Positions 22,943-34,825 of a stretch of DNA of 64,000 nucleotides are shown one piece after another. Numbering within the stretch: position 1 is the first letter of the stretch; each line of letters opens with the position of its first letter. The notes beneath the pieces are model-generated. The model saw only the letters and a program-made list of their open reading frames with translations. It was not told the DNA's origin and did not search any database. Location: positions 15,823,090-15,887,089 of the forward strand of contig NC_041717.1 in assembly GCF_900700375.1 (NCBI RefSeq), in the 5' to 3' direction. The translations under genes and the position numbers were made by a program. This DNA comes from Denticeps clupeoides. Its lineage: Eukaryota; Chordata; Actinopteri; Clupeiformes; Denticipitidae.

Positions 22943-24600
22943 TCATGAATAATGTAGCGGGCTTTTGCTGAACCAGGAGGTAGAAACACACGGCCCTCAT
23001 CCTGGTTGGAATAAGAGCTTTTTATTTGTACAAGCTGGCAGGCAGAGTCAACAGTACAACACACCCACCTTTACTTATTGACTAATGAGAATGTGTAACT
23101 GTGTACCCCCAAATAACACACATTCAACAATTTACATCCAACCCTCTCGTTTCCCTGCACATTTCCTTTCCCTCTTAGTCTAGCGCTTGTAACGTGTGCA
23201 AAGCACGCTCGTACAGTCAGTTGTAAATGAGATCATGCTTGATCATGGCTCGGGTTTTGTCACGCCTCACTCTTAAGGACCATTTACAGCTCAAATTTTA
23301 AGACATGCACAAAATATGCTAATTATTGCTATTTCTATCATGATGTGAATAATGTGCAAAGCTGATCACCGAGATTGAGCTGACTGAGCTGTGGACTAGA
23401 GTGAGACAATGTCTGTTAACTGAACTTACAATCACTCTGTTACACAAGCTAGACCTCTGGTTACATGCCACTTGTATGTGTGTATTCGTGTGTGTATGTG
23501 TGTGTGTGTGAATGTGTGGGAAGACTATTGTGGTCAGTGGGGACACTTCTTTCTGTCTAGAACATACACATTGTGTATTTATATCAACCACAAGTTTCTG
23601 AATTACTTTGTGTGTGTGTGTGTGTGTTTGTAGAGTACTGATTTACTGGCTGCATTCAGATGGTGGGTGTGTGTGCCTGTGTTTGTTGCATTCTGCTGAC
23701 ACTGTTGGCCCCTCCTGAATCGGGAGGCTCTGTTGTTTACGGGGCCATTTATTCTCCTCCTGCTCTCTGCTCTATTGTGTGTGGAGGTAGGGGGCTGCAA
23801 ATGTTGAACCATCACCCTGCTGCCCCAATGCGGCTTCCGTAGTGAGGCCGTAATCCGTAAAAGCTCGTCCACGATAAAACAGCTCCTGCCTGCTGCCTGT
23901 GTGCGGGCTGTGTACAGGGGGTACAACACACATCTGTTACAAAACACAGCATGTTACCATGACAACAATGGCTCCCTGAGATCTTGTGAGAGGACAGAAA
24001 GTGAATCAATCACTCGCGTGTACAGTCAGATGCCCAAGGTTAGCAATCCCGATGACTTTAGCCCATTGTGATCAGGACAACACATGATATAGTATACACC
24101 CATCCATCCACAGGCTAATGGGGAGGTGACACCCCTTCATTAGCACAGAGCTCAGTGCATTTCCTTCAAAAGTTTAACTATTAAGGTATTAAGGTGTCAT
24201 TTCAACTCAGTGATTATTTGATTGTTTTGCTCAAAGTGTTTTAATGCATTGATGCATAAAATCTTCTCTGTTATGTGGTGTGGAATAATCAATAATGTTC
24301 ATTCCACCACCTAGAAGCCACGTAGAAGAGTCTCTCGCTTTGGGAAATGGCGGGATTGGATGAGCAGTGCCGGAGGATCTGAAGGAGGCATGAAGCATAG
24401 ATGCTCGGTGGTGGGTGGGCGCCGGTCCATTTTTGGCTCTGTGAGAAAGCATCTGTATTTTGAGTGTGATGCAGGAAGCTAGTGGAGGGAGAGTAGCAGG
24501 GTTGGGGTAACAACGTTACATAATACAATTACAGCTAAAATATATTTGTAATTTGTTATGTTAATGTTGGAAAATTTAGTTACATATTGTGTGCAAAACC
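22943..24600. other. Intergenic stretch, microsatellites only
   Basis: (GT)n-type tracts lie near 23470-23515 and 23608-23630. The open frames here have no family resemblance, so no gene is supported. Confidence 0.5.
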
Positions 24601-24639
24601 TTGCCGATATGTTCAGATTTTGACTGTCAGCACACAGCC

Positions 24640-25850
24640 TTTTCTTTCCTGATATTCAAAGTCCATATGTCTTACTGTATATTCAATGCGAGGCTTTACT
24701 GAAGAAGGAGCGTCATTTCCAAATGATGCACAAACGCTACGAGACCCAAGGGAATGGCAGATGACATTGACACCTGTGAGTGTTTCTCTCCAGTGTTTAT
24801 GCATTGAATGATCTGATGGACGTGGTACAGTTTTGTCTGTTTTTCAGAATGGTTTTTGGAGATAAGAGTGCCAAAGAAGAGCTGCTGACCATTTTACAAT
24901 TTAAAAAATGCACCAGAGGTGGAGATATTTTCCACACTTTAATGGAGTTTGTTAATCAGAGCCAGTTGTTGCCCTGTAAGATAATTAGTTGCACAAGTTG
25001 CTGCCTAATGTCACGACTACGGACTTACGAGGGAAGGAAGCGCAGAGGTCTGACATGCTGGGAAGGGGATTTATTATAACAAACAATAAATACAAAGAAA
25101 CAATGGCGCGGTGGCCAAAAACGGGAAATAAAAGGGAACAACACAAACGAACGTAAACAAGCCCGTAGGCGTGTGGCGATTGCCAGAACTGAAATTACGA
25201 ACACCTACACGGTTACAATGTCAAGTTCACAAAAATGCCGGAGATCTAGAAGGGGCGGAAACATCCGGCATTTATGGGGCGTCAGGATTGGAGTCAGGTG
25301 TGGAGCCCAGCTGCAGGCAATCCTGACAGCTAACATGAAAGATCGCCTGAAACGTGAACATGAACAGCTACAGAACAACCTTTTGGGATGCAATGTTTTT
25401 AAATCCCTTGTCAAATTCTGAGAAGGTGTTCCGATTTTCCTTATAACGTAAATAGTTGAGCTGCCCTGATGCTGAAGTTCTGCCTGCACGTGAGGAAAGT
25501 TCCAGCGCTCCGGGTCACAGCGTTGCAGCCTCCAAACTTGACAGTAGTTGTAGTTGCTTTTAAATGCCTTCACAAAATTGGCCGTGATGATTATACGCTT
25601 ATTCTTACCCTGCAGCTCCAAATTAAACACAGTGAGAAGTTTAGAAGATCTATCATGAAAGCATCAAGCCTATTGCCAGCTACCTGTGATTTTCCACTCC
25701 GCTGAGAATGAGATTGTCACACTGCAAAATGACACTGAAATGTTCTCCAGGGCAACAACTGGCATGAATGCAGATTTCTGGAGCCTACTGCTGAAACAAA
25801 AGTATCCCAACCTCAGAAAGTGTGCCGTGTGCCGTGAACTGAGCATCGGG
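24640..25850 (+). mobile_element. hAT-like (ZBED/GTF2I-repeat type) transposase relic
   Basis: Plus-strand pieces match the transposase family found in ZBED- and GTF2IRD2-like genes: ELLTILQF...TRGGDIF..LMEFVNQSQL at about 24870-24975, LQNNLLGCNVFKSLVKF near 25370-25420, and a C-terminal piece near 25660-25810. The frame changes repeatedly, so it is a dead copy. A solo LTR is inserted at 25009-25328. Confidence 0.65.
25009..25328 (-). mobile_element. Solo LTR of the same family as 14468-14792, relic
   Basis: A 320-bp unit in the opposite orientation, bounded by TG and CA, sharing end sequences and internal blocks with the copy at 14468. The flanking target repeats are CCTAA and GCTAA. It sits inside the hAT-like relic. 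No internal region is present. Confidence 0.85.
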
Positions 25851-26894
25851 CCAATATAAAGAAAAGAGATGGCAGAAAGAGAAAAAAATATTATAAAGAT
25901 ACATTGAACTTTGACCTTTGTGTGCTGAGATGCATTGTTGCACCACCAATAGAAACAAAGCATTGAAACATTGACGCATTGTAATTGAAATAGTTACAAT
26001 ATTATTGAATTTGAAATAAGGTAACTTGTAATTGTAAGGATTACATTTCCAGTAACACTGGAGAGTAGGCAGGAGAATGTGGACCTTTGTTCTCTGGTCT
26101 TAAGATGACAAATGGACTGTGTGGTGAGAAATGGGTGGACTTTTCTAATTCTTACAAAGATAAATAGACATGAATGAGAAAAATGTACAATATAGGAAGA
26201 AAGGGAGAGCTGAGAGTTCACGGTTGCCCCAAGGCTGCTATCAGCGATCGAAGGAGAGCACAGAAGTGAAGCCGAATATTAACATGTACAGTGGTTTCAG
26301 CTGTTAAAGACACTGTATAGTTTTGGAGTGTGTAGATACTTATTTATGATTCAAAAAGAGCTTCTTCAGCCTTCCCTCTTCTAGACAACATACATTACAC
26401 TGCCTACATGTTACACGCAACTTACGTAGCACAACTGTGTTCTGAGCATCAATCAACAAGGCCACCGAGGGTCTTCTAGAAGCTTCGTGTTTATGAAAGA
26501 GGACTGAGACGTGAGCCCCCTGACCTCTATCTCTTGCTGCAGAGAGCCATCAGAAACACGCTTATCTCCCCACAGACGTGTGTGCGCGTGCACACAAGCC
26601 ACACCCCCGAAGAGCGCTGTCACTATCAACGAGGCTACTCACATCAAGCCAAACACAAAAGCAGCATTTAATACGCCACATATACACATGCAAACACACA
26701 CACACACACACAATGACACGCACATACGTACACAGCCAGGATAACACACACAGACAGATAAATGTCACGCTCAGCAGAATGAATGTTTGTGAACACAGCT
26801 CTGATGTTTCCAGAAGCGCTTCGCTCCACCAGTGCTGTTTGACCTGTGATGCTGGTTAAAGCTTCTGAGCTCATGCTTTACCCTCCCATTTCTC

Positions 26895-26925
<31 letters not shown>

Positions 26926-27060
26926 GGCATTTGATCATTCACTAGTGGCTATTTAAATCCCACCAGCCTCTCGATTCTCTTTCTATGCGCTCAATCACCG
27001 CTTCTCTCTACGGCATGAGGAACTTGGTGACTGCTTTTTTTTTAAAATACAGTGAAATGT
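25851..27060. other. Intergenic stretch with simple repeats
   Basis: There is a (CA)n tract near 26692-26712 and a (TC)n tract at about 26900-26925. No exon is recognised. Confidence 0.5.
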
Positions 27061-27065
27061 AGTCA

Positions 27066-27405
27066 TGTTACAGTGGCACCTGGCAGTGGGCGGGATAAAT
27101 TAGTCAGAAGGGGAACGTTTCCACCTCCAAGCTGATGCATTTGGGAGCAGAAATATGATCAAGCGTATGGACCGGAGTGTCTGGCAAAGGCTAAATTGTG
27201 ATCAAAGCATCTCCAAAACTGCAGCTCTTGTGGGATGTTCCCAGCCTTCTTGTGGCAGGATCTACCAAAAGTGGCAAGAACACTTTTGAAAGGGCCAAGG
27301 CTCAATTTTGCCACCTACAACTGGTATGGAAGCATCAGAACTGGACCACCTAGAATGTTTTCTTTGACATCATGTGGATGGCCAGGTGTGTGTCTCTCCC
27401 TAACC
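27066..27405 (+). mobile_element. Second Tc1-like family, heavily deleted
   Basis: The 5' start (GCAGTGGGCGGGATAAATTAG), the N-terminal transposase region (CAAATTGTGATC, GCATCTCCAAAACTGCAG, CTACCAAAAGTGG) and a later block (GCATCAGAACTGGACCA, CATGTGGATGGCC) occur in order with the intervening sequence lost. This is a well-known fish Tc1 lineage, different from the one at 13388. It is dead. Confidence 0.8.
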
Positions 27406-29230
27406 TGAGGAATATTCATTTGGTTATTTGGTTAAAAACCTAAACTAAGGCAAACAGTACCTAGTGGGTTCACCGAGTTACTTGGTTAAAAGCCCAAAAG
27501 CACATATGAAGGAGCCACAAATTCTTAAAAGACGGACACAAACAGAGCAATGGTACAAGCAGGCGTTCTCCTCAGGCCTTGAGAACACAATAAATCACAA
27601 TATATTTTCAATAAGCAACATGAAAGCCCTGTTCAACTCTGATCAACTACTAGACAGATAATGAATGACATGTCTAATAATAAACCAGTGTCAGAAACTC
27701 TTCGCAATAACGTTTAGCACCGTTATTTTGGCAAATCATGTCCAAAACTGGCTTGGAAAATAAAAGTAAATTGTAGAGGTAACGTAGAGGAGTGGTTTTT
27801 AATAGCAGAAAGTACATAATTGAATGAAACCTTCTTTTCACACCAGCATGAGTCACTGGCAGCAGAAGGTTTGAGAGCTCCAGCCATAGAGAACATGATT
27901 GTTGGGCTCCAATCCTCAGCGATAAACTTGTTAAATTCAGGCTGGATTAATGCCATCATTCAAGCACGGCAGGTTCTAGAAATGACTAAATATTATGTAA
28001 AGGCAGTGAAAAACTGGCGGCCTGAAACAGAACCCTCAATCTCATTACCATGACAACTGCAAGAAAAAAAACCATGTTCGTCTGCAGCCAGTGTGTGTGG
28101 CCGGTTACACAGTTACATGCTTTTGAATTTAGACAAATTTCAGTACCGAAACAAAACGGGGCTCACGTTTGACCAGTGAGAAAGAAGATTGCTTGATTTT
28201 TCCAACACAGGGGACATTTTAATTTGTGTGCCACAAAAAAACAATATAGGCCGACGGAACCATCAACAATGAACTATTTTATCTATAGGGTGTAACAATT
28301 TCATTGTTTCATTTTTCTAGTCATTACAGCTCTACAATCAAAACAAGCAAATAAGTAATATGTCAATCGGAACACATATTATGCATGATGCATGAAGTTT
28401 AATAATGGCCATATTGTTTGGTGGTACATTGTTTGGATTTAAATTTCTTTTAAATGTTCACATTAGCAAAGATTTTTATTGTGGCCGATTGTAGGATGGA
28501 TTATCGTTATTCCTTAGGCTAGCAAGACAGCGAATTTTAATACTGATAAAAAAAAAAACAATAATAAATGGATATATAAGCATATATAAGTTATGAAGGA
28601 GGCAAGTGGTGGATCATGAAGGAGCTGCTGCTCAACAGATGGCCGACCGCTTTAAAGCAGCTTCGCACATCTGACATGTCAGCACAACAGCAGGATGATG
28701 CCCGGATCAGAGATCCGACGCGTCTCCCGGAGATTCGGAACCGCGCTCCACACCGCAGGGGGCCGGACAGGCCAGGCAGGCCGGGCAGGCCGGGCCGGCT
28801 GGGGATAAACCATCCAGAGCATGTCCATCACCAGCAGGTCCAGAGACCAAGATACCCACCCACCCCCCAACCCCGGTTAATCCCAGCAGCACGTCAGATT
28901 ACAGCATGGCAATTTGAGATTAAGCTCCCAACATCCCTGGCTGGTGGCACCAGTGACAGCGGCTTGGTGGCGGGGAAGAGGGGTGAAGTACCGCAGCGTG
29001 CGGTAAAGAGCTAAAAATAACCTCCACACGTCCATCCTGCACTATGAGCACACACGATCACGCACAGACACGCACAGCACGATGCCGTTGCGTTACATGC
29101 AGGAGGATGCGGGAAAAGAGGCGTCAAAATGGATCGCATCCTCCATCATCATCATCATCATCATCCCAAATTCTCTCAACACGGAGCCGAAATTGCGCAC
29201 AAACGGGACAGGGCGGAGGAACACGCGGCT
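27406..29230. other. Intergenic stretch, GC content rising to the right
   Basis: No exon matched. From about 28640 the DNA becomes GC-rich with a GGCCGGGCAGG repeat near 28755-28800. An open frame at 28616-29014 is proline/arginine-rich and has no family resemblance. It may simply reflect base composition. Confidence 0.4.
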
Positions 29231-29239
29231 TGAAACGAT

Positions 29240-29631
29240 GTCATTAATATTTTTTATAACGAAAGACTTTTGACGCGCCGAAAATCACGAATAACGTGAT
29301 CTGTCGGTTTCGGGGGAAAAAACACCCGAGAGGCAGCGAGAAAATACCAGAGTACCAACCAAACGGAGCGGCGTGAAAAACGTCCCACCTTCCACCTGAA
29401 CCGGTCCGCCCTGCTGCGCCTGTCGCATCCCTCGGCACCAAAGTCCGGTCTCGTTTCGGGCTGTTGACGCGCCGCGCGTCCCCGCCGCTCCGCTTATCTG
29501 CGCCTCCGAGCGGCTGCGGGAGCCGATAAGCGTCCCGAGGCTCAGGCCGCTGCAGGCAGGAGGCAGGAGGCTCTTCCTCCGGAACTGTGACATCAAATCT
29601 GGGCCGCACCGTGTCACCAGGAGCGGAATAT

Positions 29632-29640
<9 letters not shown>
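29240..29640 (-). promoter_or_regulatory. CpG-rich island, possible distal promoter
   Basis: Dense CpG (for example GACGCGCCGCGCGTCCCCGC) in an otherwise AT-rich region. It contains a GATA-type site on the minus strand (TTATCT at 29494-29499) and GATAAG at 29525-29530. dmtn lies downstream on the minus strand and needs an upstream non-coding exon, and dematin is strongly expressed in red cells where GATA1 acts. A distal dmtn promoter is therefore a reasonable guess. No first exon can be fixed from sequence. Confidence 0.4.

Positions 29641-29666
<26 letters not shown>
29631..29666. repeat. (TC)n microsatellite
   Basis: An uninterrupted TC-type run next to the CpG island. Confidence 0.95.
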
Positions 29667-29668
<2 letters not shown>

Positions 29669-30275
29669 ATAATAATCATAATAATAAGAAATAAATAAAC
29701 AATTATAATGATCACCATCGGCGCCCTTTAATCTGAAATTCAATTTCGAGGACACCTGATAATCGCATATATACAGTTTGACCAACCAAGCCAATCTTGT
29801 CCCTTAAATATCTAACTACAACCGCAACCACAACAGTTCAGTTAATTATAATCATAACAACAATTATAACTAGAAGCCAAAATTCCAGGGGAAATTTTGA
29901 TGGGTCTGTCCGGGCATTGGTCACAGCTGTCGGCATGGAATTTGTAAAATGGGGCTTCTTTACTGTGGTACTGCAGTATCACTTCAAAGAAGTTTTATTT
30001 TACAAATCCGCTGTTTCTTTACGTTTGACGGTCTTCGCGTGGCGGTCTTTAACGTAAGACATGTTCTTTTTTGCCATTCATAGCACAATAATAAATGGTC
30101 TGTCTTTCTGACAGACCCAATTATTGAAGAAACTGTGAAAATGCAAAAATATGCATTAAGGTAACCGGGTTGGCCAGATATTGATATCCTTATTTTCATG
30201 AAACACTGACATGATGTGTATAGAGAAGGAGACTCCTTTTATCCAGCTGTTCTCTGAGCAGCAATACATCTTTTT
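29667..30275. other. AT-rich stretch, nothing recognised
   Basis: Contains short (AAT)-like runs but no exon or named repeat. Confidence 0.5.
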
Positions 30276-30276
30276 T

Positions 30277-30497
30277 TAAAGTGAAGTGATTGTCATTGTG
30301 AAACACTACTCCGTGACACAACTAAACGTGTCCTCTGCATTTAACCCATCACCCTTGGTGAGCAGTGGGCAGCCATGACAGTGTGTGGGGACGGTGCTTT
30401 GCTCAGTGGCACCTCAGTGGCACATTGGCGGATCGGGATTCAAACCAGCAACCTTCTGATTACGGGGCTGTTCCTTAACCGCTAGCCCACCACTGGC
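30277..30497 (-). repeat. SINE family 2 copy
   Basis: Minus-strand copy from GTGAAGTGATTGTCATTGTG to CGCTAGCCCACCACTGGCC. Confidence 0.92.
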
Positions 30498-30936
30498 CAC
30501 CACAAAGGTCTACATCTGTAACCTCCAGTTCTTCTAGAACATCTCGAGTATGAAGCTTTTTACTAAAAACCAAAAGAATTTGTTGCCACTTTCATCTAAA
30601 ATATTTCCACTTATTAGTGTATTTTACACTTTTATATTGTCCCTGTGTGGTTTCTGTTGGTAAGATGAAAAAACTTTAATTAGTTTTACTTCTGCCAAGA
30701 ACTTTTGCGCAGTACTGAATATTTTTATTGAGTATACACACACCTAGGGCTATGGCCTTGCTTTTATTGTAGGTAGGGCTCATAAAGAAAGTTAATTTGT
30801 GAAAATATAGTTTTGGAATAGTTCTTCATTTATTTTTTTATTCGTTTCAATAAATAGATAAACTTATAGCACTATTGGAACACACTTAAAAAACTGAATT
30901 ATTTTTCTTTTGGTAATATCTGAATCTGAATGTCCA

Positions 30937-33801
30937 TCAGGGAGTCCATGAGATGACGCTGATGGCGGTGGCTGCAGCGCGCTGTATGACCGAATGCGGG
31001 TGTCCAAGGCACGATTCCAGCAGGGGGATGTGCTCGAGCAGCCGCTGCCGCCCGCTGGGCACCTCTGCCAGGGCGGTGAGGGCACGCAGAGCGTTGCCAC
31101 ACAAAGCCCAGTCCTCGCTCTGCACCAGCCTCAGCAGTGGGCATATGGCGCCGGCCTGCAGGACCTGGTGTTTTCCTGGATGTGAATGAGAACATGAAAA
31201 ACAAACTACTCACATGACAGGTTCACGTAAAAAAAATTTTGGTTGACTTTTGGGTGAAATCTTTACAATAGGTAAAAAGACTGAGGATTGTAGAGACTAC
31301 TCCTGCCTTTTGTTTTAACCAATGAAATACGAGAAGCACCGAACACGTCAATACATGCTGTAGAGACACACCAGCTTCCCATCAAGGTTACATTCGCTCT
31401 CGCTCTTACACAAAACTTCATCATCATGAGCACGGCATTTAGAAAAGGGATCTACTACTACACTACTACTATACTGCAATAAGTATAATCACAAGCAGTG
31501 ATTTAATGTAACCCTCTTCTTCTTTGAGGTGAGGTGTTTCACTACCTCCAAATATGTAAGCTCCAACGACACCATATTTGACTGTCTAATCATGCAGCGG
31601 TGGGCCACGCCTCCAAACTCCGGTCCACAGCAAAGCACTATGGGAGCCCTGTTTATGCACTAAACCATATGTGGTGTGTTGCACCTCAGGACAGCCAGTG
31701 ATCCATGACAACACTGCTCCTGGTGAAAGGGTTTTCTCGCAACCAAAATGTATTTTCACCCGGCTCATGCCCTCACACCCCTCAATTTATAATATAATAT
31801 AATAATATATAATAATTATAATAATAATAAAAAATAATCTGAGATTATCTTCCAGCAGACAGGAAACACTGGAGTGAAGTCTGAGTGATATCCCAAGGTA
31901 GGACCTAGTGGGTAACACACTCGCCTATGAACCAGAAGACCCAGGTTCAAATCCCACTTACTACCATTCTGTCCCTGAGCAAGACACTTAACCCTAAATT
32001 GCTCCAGGGGGGGACTGTCCCTGTAACTACTGATTGTAAGTCGCTTTGAATAAGGGCATCTGATAAATGCCATAAATGTAAATGTAATGTAAATGTAGGA
32101 CCTTTAGTGGTGACAGCAGTGTACGTAATGGCCGCTGTGGCGTTGGAAATGACCCCAGGGTCGCTGTCGGAAAGTGAGGAGACCAGGAGAGGTACAACGT
32201 TCTCCTCACACATGTAAACCTTGCCCTGTAGGGGAACACTGCAGAGGGGAGAGGAGAAGGTTCGTCAGGGCTGTGACAGGAGAGGAGACCAACTTAATCC
32301 ACATTCAAAAACAGTTGAGCAGAACAACAGTTCATACAAAATACCATGACAACGACGGCAGGTCAAGCTAACAAAACGACGACCGCCTGTCAAACGTGCA
32401 GGAAATACATCCGCAGAAAAGAAATGCTGATCTTGTACTCGTCGTGTGGAGATAATTCAATGGATTTTTCAAAATACCGATTTGTTTGTGTATTTAGTGT
32501 TTCCACTTTAATCGAGAGACCCGCTTGGATATTCTTGGTAATGGTTACAGGCTGGGATTAAGTTTGGGTCAGGTATTACTAACCACACAGTAAAAAGTGA
32601 ACACCGGTTAAACTTAAGAAAAAAAATGGAGGTAATTTCAGCATTGAAGTATTGTAAATAAAACCAATCAAACCTGCTGTAACCGGGTCTATTTACGTCA
32701 ATGTTAAAATATTACATGTGAAAGATTATGTACATTTTTTTTATTTAGGCAGTGTTCACTTTTTACAGTATAAAACCACGTACTAATAATGTATCTCTGA
32801 CCTTTAGAGCAAATCATTTTAATGTCACCTGACCTCATGCCAACCATGGCGGCCGTGGCAGCACGACGAATGTCAGGGGAGGGGTCCGACAGTTGCTGGC
32901 ACAGGACAGGCAGTCCTCCACTGAGCAGGCCAGGCAGCGCGTCCACCCACACGCAGCTAGTCAACGTGTTCAACATGAGGACACGGATGTCCTCGCGCTC
33001 TCCCACCACCTGCTGGACCAACCGGGGGACGACACCCTGAGCCACCAAATAAGCTGCGCCTGCAGAGAGAAAGGAGAGAAGGCTGGTGAGTAGGGAGGGA
33101 ATTCCACCCGGACAGTTCATGTCACAACGTTCCGAGCTCACCGGTGGGAAACTCGGCGATTGTCTTCAGCACCCGGTGTGTGTTTTTACGACAGGCGTCC
33201 ACTGGGTGGTCCAGCAGAGCAACCAGAGGGCCCAAAACATTGCTGCTCAGGAACGCCTCTCTGTGCACCCACCACGTCACGCCATATACAGTTAAATACC
33301 CCACATGTCCCAGATACCGTCACAATGAATCAAACACTCATACAAGACATAAAACAGAACAAAGTAATATATAAAGTAAAAAAAAAAAAAAAAAACAGCT
33401 CACCTGCCCACATTTTGTGAAGCCAACAGGTAAAAAACCTCTGTGGTCTTGACTCTCACTACAGAATCTGTGTCCTTTAGCAAGTCCTTTAATACGTCCA
33501 CGAAGCCTGAATACAAGAAAAGTGAGCGTTCGGGCACCGCATACACTGATGCTAGAGTCTATGTAATCGACAGTCGTTCACCGGTCTGAACGGCTTCGTA
33601 GACGCGCCCTGGTTCGTGAACCAGGTCGCAGAGGGTTGCCAGTGCCTGCTGGCGGATCAGCAGCTGCGGGCCCTGCAGCTCCATCTTCAGCTGCGGGAGG
33701 GCGCGGTTCCCGTACGCCACCGGGGCCTTGGCGGGGTCGATCACCGGCGATGACCCCTCAGGCGTCCGTGTGCCGGCCATCCTCACTGGGACACTGGGCA
33801 T
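30937..33801 (-). CDS. rsph14: Radial spoke head 14 homolog (armadillo repeat protein)
   Basis: RSPH14 (RTDR1) is an armadillo-repeat protein associated with radial spokes of motile cilia. Six exons, 33582-33801, 33404-33506, 33142-33260, 32834-33059, 32102-32238 and 30937-31175, join in frame to 347 residues (human has 348). Landmarks are IDPAKAPVAYGNRAL and QALATLCDLVHEPGRVYEA in exon 1, VRVKTTEVFYLLASQNVGR in exon 2, MSVPLQGKVYMCEENVVPLL across the exon 4-5 join, and a last exon ending AAATAISVISWTP. The ATG at 33801 gives the family length. A second in-frame ATG at 33780 would give 340 residues. A SINE sits within about 10 bases of the exon 5 donor, which is a weak GTCCTA. Confidence 0.93.
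31893..32096 (+). repeat. SINE family 1 copy beside an rsph14 splice donor
   Basis: Near full-length plus-strand copy with the tail (AAATGTAAATGTAATGTAAATG). The direct repeat GTAGGACCT occurs at its left end (about 31897-31905) and right end (about 32096-32104) and is a likely target duplication. The right copy overlaps the exon 5 donor of rsph14. Confidence 0.88.
32587..32771. mobile_element. Possible MITE in an rsph14 intron
   Basis: The terminal inverted repeat GTAAAAAGTGAACAC lies at the left end (about 32590-32604), with its complement GTGTTCACTTTTTAC near 32752-32767. The interior is AT-rich and non-coding. The superfamily is not determined. Confidence 0.6.
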
Positions 33802-33870
33802 TTTTTATTTTTTTTATTCAGGGATTCTCACTTGAAGCAATCGTCCTACTGTTTATCACGGACAAATACT

Positions 33871-34073
33871 AAAATGCATTTACATTTACATTTACAGCAT
33901 TTATCAGACGCCCTTATCCAGAGCGACTTACAATCAGTAGTTACAGGGACAGTCTCCCTTGAGCAATTTAGGGTTACGTGTCTTGCTCAGGGACACAATG
34001 GTAGTAAGTAGGATTCGAACCCGGGTCTTCTGGTTCACAGGCGAGTGTGTTACCCACTAGGCTACTACCACCC
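33871..34073 (-). repeat. SINE family 1 copy
   Basis: Full minus-strand copy upstream of rsph14, from the (TTTACA)n tail to the head (CCACTAGGCTACTACCACC). Confidence 0.93.
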
Positions 34074-34112
34074 TACAAAAAGCAGTATTGTAGTCGATAT
34101 CTGCATCAAATA

Positions 34113-34232
34113 CCACATCATTTACTGCGTTTAGAAGACACCCTCACACAGAGCGTCTTGCAGAGAGACACTCAGGGTTTGAACCTGTGACCTTGTGGTC
34201 TTCTGGTCACCCACTGGGCTGCGATCACCCAA
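34113..34232 (-). repeat. Old diverged SINE copy
   Basis: GTTTGAACCTGTGACCTTGTGG and GGTCACCCACTGGGCTGCGATCACC look like the B-box and head part of an older family 1-related SINE. It is too diverged for certainty. Confidence 0.55.
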
Positions 34233-34825
34233 ACATGCCCGGCCCAACATTTTACAGACTGGTCCCGGAACATCTCACTACTCCCATCATGGCGTCATTT
34301 CCACCTAATCTCCGTTTTTTATTTATTTTTTTTTTTTAATTTTATATCAACCTTAACACACGACAGCAAAGTAAACGTATCGTTTAAAAACATCTTGCAC
34401 ACGGACCGTAAAACTGCGGATCTGGGAATCCAGGTCGGGATCGTCGCATCGGTCGGTTTCGGCGCGTTTCGATAAACTGGCGCAAACTCCGCGGCAACAG
34501 CGTCAGGATCGGGGGCGGATACGCAATTTGCGTGAGTCGTTTTTAAAACGGCTCAATCAAACCCGGCGAGCATGTGTATCAGCATATAATTTATGATTCA
34601 GGTGTTTCAAGGTGCATCGCATTTAATTAGGAACTTTTCAGACACTAAAACACTAAAACACTGAATTACCAGGGTAAAAAAAAATGACAGGCACATTTAA
34701 CATGTCACTTCATGTGCAGCGGCCTTTGACATTTTCTAGTGCAGGTTTCATCAACTCCGCATCTCACATCACAATCCAGGCCTTGTTTTCAGCTGATACT
34801 GGTTCAGCAGGACCCGGGTCCTGCT
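34233..34825. other. Between rsph14 and dusp26
   Basis: Holds a short GC-richer part (34390-34530), which could be the rsph14 promoter side, and an A/T run near 34313-34340. No exon is recognised. The left part adjoining dusp26 is probably its 3' UTR. Confidence 0.4.

Noticed and set aside
28616-29014. 132-residue open frame rich in Pro and Arg
   Set aside because: No family resemblance, compositional bias from GC-rich repeats, and no splice or poly(A) context.
29285-29794. 169-residue minus-strand frame through the CpG island
   Set aside because: Contains a (TC)n tract translated as Arg-Glu repeats and has no family resemblance.
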